A stretch of 13,169 nt of DNA, taken from assembly GCA_002371785.1 (NCBI GenBank), contig DFGU01000114.1, forward strand, positions 17,681 through 30,849. The letters run 5' to 3'. The notes beneath the pieces were generated by a model. The model did no database searches. It worked only from the letters and a program-made list of their open reading frames with translations, and was not told the DNA's origin. Position numbers and translations under genes: made by a program. This stretch comes from Bacteroidales bacterium UBA3742. GTDB taxonomy: Bacteria; Bacteroidota; Bacteroidia; Bacteroidales; Paludibacteraceae. Shown one piece after another: positions 1 through 4,611 of the stretch. Numbering within the stretch: position 1 is the first letter of the stretch; the number at the start of each line of letters is the position of its first letter.

Positions 1-788
1 TACCCTTCTTCGGCGGTATTCCGGCCACGGGCGCTATCGCACGTACGATGACCAATATCAACAACGGAGGTCGCACGCCGATAGCCGGTATCATACATGC
101 CGTCGTGCTGCTGTTGGTGCTGCTCTTCCTCGGCCGATTGGTGGGCATGATACCGATGTCGTGTCTGGCAGCTGTGCTGATCATGGTAGCCTATTCGATG
201 TCGGGCTGGAAGACCATACGCGGACTGATCAAGCATCCGAATCGCGACCTGGCTGTTCTGGGAATCACCTTCCTGCTGACAGTCATCTTCGACCTGACGG
301 TAGCCATCGAAGTGGGCATACTGCTCGCACTCGTGCTCTTCCTCATGCGTACCAGCGAGGAGACCCACATCCGCACGTTCCACAAGGAGATCGATCCGAA
401 CGAAGATACCGATGTACAGTCGAACCTGGAGCACCTGATCATACCGGAAGGCGTAGAGGTGTACGAGATCGACGGCCCGTACTTCTTCGGCATTGCCAAC
501 CGCTTTGACGACGTGATGACGCATGTCTCCGGCGAGAAATATCCGATACGTATCATCCGTATGCGTAAGGTGCCGTTTGTTGACTCTACCGCCATACACA
601 ACTTGAGTATGCTCATCCAGCGCTCGCATCGCGAGGGCATGACCATTATCCTCTCGGGCGTCAAGGAGCATGTACATAAGCAGCTTAAAACGGGCGGTAT
701 CGAACAGATGATGAATCCGGAGAATATCTGCCCGAACATACATGTGGCGCTCAACAGAGCACAACAACTCATAAACCAAAAAGAGTAA
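1..788 (+). CDS. SulP-family anion/dicarboxylate transporter, C-terminal part (5' end outside window)
   Basis: This is the 3' part of a SulP (SLC26-like) membrane transporter. The frame is open from position 3 to the TAA at 786-788, and the gene starts upstream of the window, so the ATG at 48 is internal. The first visible residues (PFFGGIPATGAIART, then TNINNGGRTPIAGI) match the conserved SulP core. Hydrophobic membrane segments follow at roughly nt 90-225 and 255-350. From about nt 430 comes a cytoplasmic STAS domain with the core VPFVDSTAIHNL, equivalent to the DSS/DST loop of anti-sigma antagonists. SulP proteins move sulfate, bicarbonate or C4-dicarboxylates by proton or sodium coupling; the visible part does not reveal the substrate. 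The next gene, panD, starts 12 nt downstream on the same strand, so co-transcription is likely. Family assignment is confident, substrate unknown. Confidence 0.93.
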   Translation, partial: PFFGGIPATGAIARTMTNINNGGRTPIAGIIHAVVLLLVLLFLGRLVGMIPMSCLAAVLIMVAYSMSGWKTIRGLIKHPNRDLAVLGITFLLTVIFDLTVAIEVGILLALVLFLMRTSEETHIRTFHKEIDPNEDTDVQSNLEHLIIPEGVEVYEIDGPYFFGIANRFDDVMTHVSGEKYPIRIIRMRKVPFVDSTAIHNLSMLIQRSHREGMTIILSGVKEHVHKQLKTGGIEQMMNPENICPNIHVALNRAQQLINQKE

Positions 789-800
789 ACTAACTTAGAT

Positions 801-1148
801 ATGCTTTTAAATATACTGAAATCCAAGATTCACCGCGTACAGGTGACCGAAGCCAACTTAGAGTACGTAGGATCCATTACGATAGACGAGGCGCTCATGG
901 AAGCCGCCAATATATATGCCGGCGAGCGCGTACAGGTGGTGGACAACACGAATGGAGCTCGGCTGGAGACATACGTCATTCCCGGCAAGCGTGGCTCGGG
1001 CTGCATATGCATCAACGGCGCCGCAGCCCATCTGGTGAACGTAGGCGATACGGTGATCATCATGGCCTATGCGATGATGACGCCGGAGGAAGCACGGTCG
1101 TTTAAGCCAAGCATTGTTTTTCCTGTTAATAACAAACTAGGACTCTAG
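801..1148 (+). CDS. panD: Aspartate 1-decarboxylase (pyruvoyl enzyme) PanD
   Basis: PanD converts L-aspartate to beta-alanine and CO2 in the cytoplasm, supplying the beta-alanine half of pantothenate and hence CoA. The 115-residue product has the usual length. The proenzyme self-cleaves between Gly24 and Ser25, seen here in YVGSITID at residues 22-29; Ser25 becomes the pyruvoyl cofactor. Other family marks are the N-terminal LKSKIHRVQVTEANL, GERVQVVDNTNGARLETYVI, and GSGCICINGAAAHLVNVGD. The ATG at 801 places the G-S pair at 24-25 as in characterised PanD proteins, which supports this start; no strong Shine-Dalgarno is visible. The last three residues (LGL) and the TAG stop lie inside an 8-bp repeat array leading into tgt. 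The neighbours are a SulP transporter and tgt rather than panB/panC. Confidence 0.97.
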   Translation: MLLNILKSKIHRVQVTEANLEYVGSITIDEALMEAANIYAGERVQVVDNTNGARLETYVIPGKRGSGCICINGAAAHLVNVGDTVIIMAYAMMTPEEARSFKPSIVFPVNNKLGL

Positions 1149-1176
1149 GAAACTAGGATTCTAGGAAACTAAGAGG
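1137..1176 (+). repeat. 8-bp CTAGGA tandem array between panD and tgt
   Basis: Four units of CTAGGA plus two variable bases start at 1137, 1145, 1153 and 1161. A degenerate fifth unit, CTAAGAGG, covers 1169-1176. The variable pairs alternate CT, AA, TT, AA, so the array can also be read as a 16-bp repeat. Unit 1 and the first half of unit 2 encode the end of PanD including its TAG stop (1146-1148). The fifth unit supplies the purine-rich AAGAGG that is probably the ribosome binding site for tgt, only 3 nt before the ATG at 1180. Each unit carries an AGGA-like core. Confidence 0.9.
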
Positions 1177-1179
1177 ATA

Positions 1180-2313
1180 ATGGCATTCTTTGAACTACAA
1201 TCCAAAGCTCGGCAGGTAGGACCGCGAGCCGGCGTGATACATACCGATCATGGGGATATACTGACACCTATCTTCATGCCCGTGGGTACGGTAGGTACGG
1301 TCAAGGGCGTGCAACGCCACGAACTGGAGGACGATATCCATGCCCAGATCATACTGGGCAACACCTACCACCTATACCTTCGTCCGGGCACCGAGATACT
1401 CCGCAAGGCAGGCGGTCTGCATCGCTTCGAGGGCTGGACACGCCCCATACTGACCGACTCAGGCGGTTTTCAGGTCTTCTCCCTCACCGACATCCGCAAG
1501 ATGACCGAGGAGGGCGTACGCTTCTCCAGCCATATCGACGGACGCAAACTGCTATTCACCCCCGAGTCGGTGATGGACATCGAGCGTGAGATAGGTGCCG
1601 ACATCATGATGGCCTTCGATGAGTGCTGCCCCGGCACGGCCGACAAGGCCTATGCCAAGAGTTCCATGGAGCGCACCCACCGCTGGCTGGACCGTTGTAT
1701 TGCCCGCTTTGATGCCACCGACGACCTATACGGCTATCGGCAGCACCTCTTCCCTATCGTACAAGGCTGCACCTACACCGACTTGCGCCAGGAGGCCTGC
1801 CGTAGGTTGCGCGACCTGGATCGGGACGGCTATGCTATCGGTGGCCTGGCCGTAGGCGAACCCACGCAGGTCATGTATGAGATAATCGAGGTATGCAACG
1901 ACATCCTGCCCGAAGAGAAACCGCGCTACTTGATGGGCGTCGGTACACCCTGGAATATCCTGGAGGCCATAGAGCGCGGTGTGGATATGTTCGACTGCGT
2001 CATGCCGACACGCAATGGTCGCAACGGTATGATCTTCACATGGCAGGGCGTGATGAACCTACGCAACAAGAAGTGGGAAGACGACTTTAGCGAACTGGAT
2101 CCTACGGGCTGCTCGTACGTAGATCATGCCTATACACGCGCCTACGTACGCCACCTGATCCATGCACAAGAGATGCTCGGACTGGAGATCCTGTCGATCC
2201 ACAACCTGGCATTCTATCTCGACCTGGTAGGCCAGGCGCGCCAGCATATTCTGGCCGGCGATTTCTCGGCCTGGAAAGCAAGCGTCATGCCCGATATTAT
2301 GAAACGATTGTAA
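1180..2313 (+). CDS. tgt: Queuine/preQ1 tRNA-guanine transglycosylase
   Basis: Tgt swaps the wobble guanine (G34) of GUN-anticodon tRNAs (Asp, Asn, His, Tyr) for preQ1, the step that puts the queuosine precursor into tRNA. The 377-residue length is normal for the bacterial enzyme. Visible signatures are GNTYHLYLRPG (60-70), TDSGGFQVFSL (92-102) with the catalytic-pocket Asp93, AFDEC (145-149), GGLAVGE (221-227) for base recognition, and DMFDCVMPTRNGRNG (269-283) with the nucleophilic Asp and the U33-binding segment. The usual C-terminal zinc site CxCxxC...H is altered: the three cysteine positions align with Gly310, Ser312 and Asp315, while His341 (in SIHNL) is kept. The ATG at 1180 follows a purine-rich AAGAGG. 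The permease gene starts 7 nt after the stop. A later pathway gene, queA, lies on the opposite strand at 7579-8682. Confidence 0.97.
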   Translation: MAFFELQSKARQVGPRAGVIHTDHGDILTPIFMPVGTVGTVKGVQRHELEDDIHAQIILGNTYHLYLRPGTEILRKAGGLHRFEGWTRPILTDSGGFQVFSLTDIRKMTEEGVRFSSHIDGRKLLFTPESVMDIEREIGADIMMAFDECCPGTADKAYAKSSMERTHRWLDRCIARFDATDDLYGYRQHLFPIVQGCTYTDLRQEACRRLRDLDRDGYAIGGLAVGEPTQVMYEIIEVCNDILPEEKPRYLMGVGTPWNILEAIERGVDMFDCVMPTRNGRNGMIFTWQGVMNLRNKKWEDDFSELDPTGCSYVDHAYTRAYVRHLIHAQEMLGLEILSIHNLAFYLDLVGQARQHILAGDFSAWKASVMPDIMKRL

Positions 2314-2320
2314 GCAACAG

Positions 2321-3397
2321 ATGACACGACTGGACTGGTATATTATTCGGAAGTTTCTGGGGACCTTCTTCTTCTCCCTGGTACTGATTCTCTCGATAGC
2401 GATCGTATTCGATATCACGGAGAAGATGGACGATTTCTTCGAGTCGCAAATTCCGCTCAGAGAGATCATCTTCGACTATTACCTGAACTTCATTCCGTAC
2501 TATATGAATATGTTCAGTTCGCTGTTCATCTTCATATCCGTCATCTTCTTCACGTCCAAACTGGCCGGCAATTCCGAGATCATCGCCATGCATGCCGCCG
2601 GTATGAGTTACCGAAGGCTTATGCGGCCCTACTTTATCTCGGCCACCCTACTCTTTCTGCTGTCATTCTGGCTGGGCGGATACATCATCCCGCATGCCAG
2701 CGGCAAGATGCTGGCCTTTACGGATAAGTACGTAGAGCATTTCAGTCCGATCAACGCCCGCAACGTACAAGCCGAAGTCACACCAGGCACCATACTGTAT
2801 ATCGAGACACTTCAGCAGCAGTCCGGCACCGGCTACCGTGCTTCGTTGGAGCATTTTGAGGGCAAGTCGCTGGTATCGCGCACCACGTGCGACCGTATCA
2901 TATACGACTCCTGCTATCGTTGGCATATGGAGACCTGCGTGATGCGCAGCTTTGAGGGACTCAGAGAGACCCTGGTGGAATATCCTCGTATCGACACCAC
3001 CCTCATGATCGAACCCGGCGACCTGTTTATCACCTCCGAATTGGCACAACAGATGACCAATCCGGAACTGCGCGAATACATGGACAAGCAGCAAGCGCGC
3101 GGCACAGGCAACATACAGGCCTTTGAGACCGAATACCACAAGCGTTGGGCTTCGCCCCTCGGCGCGTTTATCATGACCCTGCTGGGCGTCACTATGTCGT
3201 CGCGTAAGGTGCGCGGAGGTATGGGCAAGAACCTGGGAATAGGTCTGGTACTGACGGCTCTGTATATCCTCTTCTCCACAGTGAGCACCACATTCTCCGT
3301 CAGCGGCGTCATGTCGCCCTTTATGTCGGCCTGGATACCCAACTTCGTCTTCCTAGCTATCTCTATCCCGCTATACTGGCAAGCCAGTAAATATTAA
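2321..3397 (+). CDS. LptF/LptG-family lipopolysaccharide export permease (YjgP/YjgQ)
   Basis: This is an inner-membrane permease of the YjgP/YjgQ family. Family members form the LptF/LptG part of the LptB2FG ABC exporter, which extracts lipopolysaccharide from the inner membrane and passes it to the periplasmic Lpt bridge. The 358 residues fit the short LptG-like form. The N-terminus (LDWYIIRKFLGTF) is typical. Predicted membrane helices lie near residues 12-31, 55-78, 102-124, 268-283, 303-325 and 335-353. They surround a soluble region at about 125-265, where the periplasmic beta-jellyroll sits in this family. The C-terminal WASPLGAFIMTLLGVTMSS stretch is also characteristic. The gene begins 7 nt after tgt and is probably in its operon; it is the last plus-strand gene. 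Whether it acts as LptF or LptG cannot be decided from this protein alone. Confidence 0.9.
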   Translation: MTRLDWYIIRKFLGTFFFSLVLILSIAIVFDITEKMDDFFESQIPLREIIFDYYLNFIPYYMNMFSSLFIFISVIFFTSKLAGNSEIIAMHAAGMSYRRLMRPYFISATLLFLLSFWLGGYIIPHASGKMLAFTDKYVEHFSPINARNVQAEVTPGTILYIETLQQQSGTGYRASLEHFEGKSLVSRTTCDRIIYDSCYRWHMETCVMRSFEGLRETLVEYPRIDTTLMIEPGDLFITSELAQQMTNPELREYMDKQQARGTGNIQAFETEYHKRWASPLGAFIMTLLGVTMSSRKVRGGMGKNLGIGLVLTALYILFSTVSTTFSVSGVMSPFMSAWIPNFVFLAISIPLYWQASKY

Positions 3398-3403
3398 GAA
3401 GAA

Positions 3404-3435
3404 CCATGCAGGATTTCTTCGTCTATCCTGCATGG
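3404..3435. repeat. Perfect 11-bp inverted repeat (hairpin) after the permease gene
   Basis: CCATGCAGGAT at 3404-3414 pairs perfectly with ATCCTGCATGG at 3425-3435 around a 10-nt loop. It starts 7 nt after the permease stop, so it forms a 3' hairpin on that mRNA and may contribute to termination or 3'-end stability. There is no T-run directly behind it on the plus strand, so it is not a classical intrinsic terminator. Both arms copy the T-stem/acceptor end of the nearby tRNA-Arg: 3401-3415 matches 3504-3518 at 14 of 15 positions in the same orientation. Confidence 0.85.
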
Positions 3436-3442
3436 GACACAA

Positions 3443-3472
3443 AAAACGGATGGCCTTTCGGTCATCCGTTTT
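3443..3472 (-). terminator. Intrinsic terminator of the tRNA-Asp/tRNA-Arg transcript, probably bidirectional
   Basis: A 13-bp stem (3443-3455 with 3460-3472, containing one G-T wobble) closes a 4-nt loop. Read on the minus strand, the loop is GAAA and the stem is followed by six Ts (3446-3441), a good rho-independent terminator about 30 nt beyond the tRNA-Arg 3' end. On the plus strand it also ends in four Ts, so it could serve the convergent panD-tgt-permease transcript as well. Confidence 0.85.
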
Positions 3473-3502
3473 CTCGGAAAATCGGATTTCTCCGCAATCC
3501 TG

Positions 3503-3576
3503 TGATCCATGCAGGATTCAAACCTGCAACCCCCACATCCGTAGTGTGGTACTCTATTCAGTTGAGCTAATGGACC
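3503..3576 (-). tRNA. tRNA-Arg (anticodon ACG)
   Basis: The minus strand folds into a 74-nt cloverleaf. The acceptor GGTCCAT pairs with ATGGATC, with discriminator A at 3503. The D-stem is GCTC/GAGT, the anticodon stem CCACA/TGTGG with loop CTACGGA, the variable loop is 5 nt, and the T-stem is GCAGG/CCTGC with loop TTTGAAT. The anticodon ACG, read after A34-to-inosine editing, decodes CGU, CGC and CGA arginine codons. CCA is not encoded. Unusual points: the D-loop AACTGAATA has A at position 19 and the T-loop has T at 56, so the near-universal G19-C56 pair appears as A19-U56. Position 15 with 48 is A-U. It lies 35 nt downstream of tRNA-Asp and shares its promoter. Confidence 0.92.
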
Positions 3577-3579
3577 CTG

Positions 3580-3592
3580 TTTTGAAAAGAAG
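3580..3592 (-). repeat. 3' arm of the 13-bp inverted repeat flanking tRNA-Asp
   Basis: TTTTGAAAAGAAG at 3580-3592 is the exact reverse complement of 3705-3717. In the minus-strand precursor RNA the two arms would pair across the whole of tRNA-Asp. This arm lies in the spacer just upstream of tRNA-Arg. Confidence 0.8.
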
Positions 3593-3593
3593 A

Positions 3594-3607
3594 GAGGCTT
3601 GCGCCTC
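3594..3607 (-). other. Short hairpin in the tRNA-Asp/tRNA-Arg spacer
   Basis: GAGGC (3594-3598) pairs with GCCTC (3603-3607). On the minus strand the loop is GCAA, a stable GNRA tetraloop, followed by a pyrimidine-rich stretch. It may mark a processing site between the two tRNAs or act as a weak attenuator; sequence alone cannot separate these. Confidence 0.55.
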
Positions 3608-3611
3608 CTGG

Positions 3612-3685
3612 CGGTGCGGACGAGACTCGAACTCGCGACCTACGGCGTGACAGGCCGGTATTCTAACCAACTGAACTACCGCACC
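3612..3685 (-). tRNA. tRNA-Asp (anticodon GTC)
   Basis: The minus strand folds into a 74-nt cloverleaf. The acceptor GGTGCGG pairs with CCGCACC, with discriminator G at 3612. The D-stem is GTTC/GAAT with a normal GG in the loop, the anticodon loop is CTGTCAC, and the T-stem is GCGAG/CTCGT with loop TTCGAGT. The body closely resembles bacterial tRNA-Asp. The top pair of the anticodon stem is a C27-U43 mismatch. Bases 3611-3609 read CCA on the minus strand, so the 3' CCA appears to be encoded, unlike in the neighbouring tRNA-Arg. Its GUC anticodon makes it a substrate of Tgt and QueA, both encoded in this window. It is the first gene of the two-tRNA transcript. Confidence 0.96.
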
Positions 3686-3704
3686 AGGTGTTCAAAAGAC
3701 ACGG

Positions 3705-3717
3705 CTTCTTTTCAAAA
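3705..3717 (-). repeat. 5' arm of the 13-bp inverted repeat flanking tRNA-Asp
   Basis: CTTCTTTTCAAAA at 3705-3717 is the exact reverse complement of 3580-3592. It lies in the transcribed leader between the promoter and tRNA-Asp, so it could pair with the trailer and form a stalk under the tRNA in the precursor. Confidence 0.8.
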
Positions 3718-3724
3718 GCGGGTG

Positions 3725-3756
3725 CAAAGGTACTGCTTTTTTCTGACATACGCAAA
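3725..3756 (-). promoter_or_regulatory. Bacteroides-type promoter of the tRNA-Asp/tRNA-Arg unit
   Basis: On the minus strand, a TTTG box (3756-3753) is followed after 20 nt by TACCTTTG (3732-3725). This fits the Bacteroides consensus TTTG - 19-21 nt - TAnnTTTG exactly. Transcription would start near 3719, about 33 nt before tRNA-Asp. AT-rich tracts directly upstream (3757-3792) may act as an UP element. The promoter begins only 8 nt beyond the stop codon of the DUF4886 gene. Confidence 0.85.
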
Positions 3757-3764
3757 TTTTTTCG

Positions 3765-4607
3765 TCATTTTTTTTGATTTTTTTTCAAAAAAGGCGATTT
3801 TACGGCCTGATGAGCCGCTTTTTGGGCCTGCAGACGTTGCGTTTCTGTCATTTTTCCGTTATCATACGTATTTCCCACCACGCTCTTGCCGGTCAGCAAT
3901 TCGCACCATACGCAGGAAGCGACATACCGACCATAGTCATAATTCAGATGGTAGCCGTCGCGGCACAGCACATCGCCCATCGTCTGGCGGGCATACGTGA
4001 TGGCTGACCCGCAGGGCACCAGCAGCATCTTCGGATATCTCTGCATCACCATACCGGTACAGACGGCAATGCTGTCGTCCATCGTCTGCTGCGAACTGCC
4101 ATAATACGGGAAGCCCGGATGTTTGGCATCCTGGGCATACGACCAGGTCTGTAGCCAGCAGAAACGCGCCTGAGGTTGTTCTTTGCGTACGATGGCGGTC
4201 AGTTGACTCAGATAGGGTTCGTACGAGTTGCGCTTGCCGCTGTCGTGGCTGGCTTGCTGGAAAGAGATATAGTTCCACTTGGCATACCGCAATGCATCCA
4301 TGAGCGAACGATGTTCTGTCACGGTGCGCTCACCGTTACGTATGATACGAAACGAGTAGTTCTTCTTGCCGTCGCGATAGAACTCATAGTGCTGCTGTAG
4401 CGAACAGCCGCCATAATAGAGGTTGCCTATCACCAGTTCCTTGCCTTGCGCCTTGGCCAGCGGATAGAGTTCCTGCTCCACGGCGTCCCAGGAAAAACTA
4501 TTTCCGATACACAGCACACGTATCGTATCGCATGCATAGACGGGTGCTACCGTCAGGAGCAGCAAGATGGTCCAAAAACAGATTGATATCTTCTTCATCG
4601 CTTGCAT
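3765..4607 (-). CDS. DUF4886 exported SGNH-hydrolase-like protein
   Basis: This is a predicted exported protein of the DUF4886 type, common in Bacteroidota and related to SGNH/GDSL hydrolases. Residues 5-25 form a basic-hydrophobic signal peptide (KKISICFWTILLLLTV...VYA) with likely signal peptidase I cleavage after VYA. A Cys follows directly, so lipidation is possible, although VYAC is a poor lipobox. The mature part starts with IRVLCIGNSFSWDA, whose Ser37 is the probable nucleophile. YYGGCSL (64-70) gives the block-II glycine, and DGYHLNYDYG (217-226) the Asp217-x-x-His220 pair. The substrate is unknown; esterase or carbohydrate deacylase activity is plausible by family. The ATG at 4607 lies 4 nt after the polA stop; a second ATG at 4598 (MKKIS) is the more natural signal-peptide start. 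The last codons run through two A8 tracts next to the tRNA promoter. Confidence 0.82.
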   Translation of the reverse strand: MQAMKKISICFWTILLLLTVAPVYACDTIRVLCIGNSFSWDAVEQELYPLAKAQGKELVIGNLYYGGCSLQQHYEFYRDGKKNYSFRIIRNGERTVTEHRSLMDALRYAKWNYISFQQASHDSGKRNSYEPYLSQLTAIVRKEQPQARFCWLQTWSYAQDAKHPGFPYYGSSQQTMDDSIAVCTGMVMQRYPKMLLVPCGSAITYARQTMGDVLCRDGYHLNYDYGRYVASCVWCELLTGKSVVGNTYDNGKMTETQRLQAQKAAHQAVKSPFLKKNQKK

Positions 4608-4611
4608 TTTT

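Noticed and set aside
191..826. Minus-strand open frame opposite the SulP gene
   Set aside because: It covers the STAS region of a clear SulP protein and its product is Ser/Arg-rich without motifs, a typical shadow.
3404..3435. Hairpin after the permease gene as a classical intrinsic terminator
   Set aside because: No T-run follows the stem on the plus strand; the neighbouring hairpin at 3443-3472 fits a terminator better.
3432..3650. Small plus-strand open frame across the tRNA region
   Set aside because: It runs antisense through the terminator, tRNA-Arg and part of tRNA-Asp, so its sequence is explained by RNA structure.
3765..3792. Possible frameshift in the A8 tracts at the DUF4886 gene end
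   Set aside because: The frame ends normally within a few codons of the last conserved region, and nothing recognisable continues in another frame.
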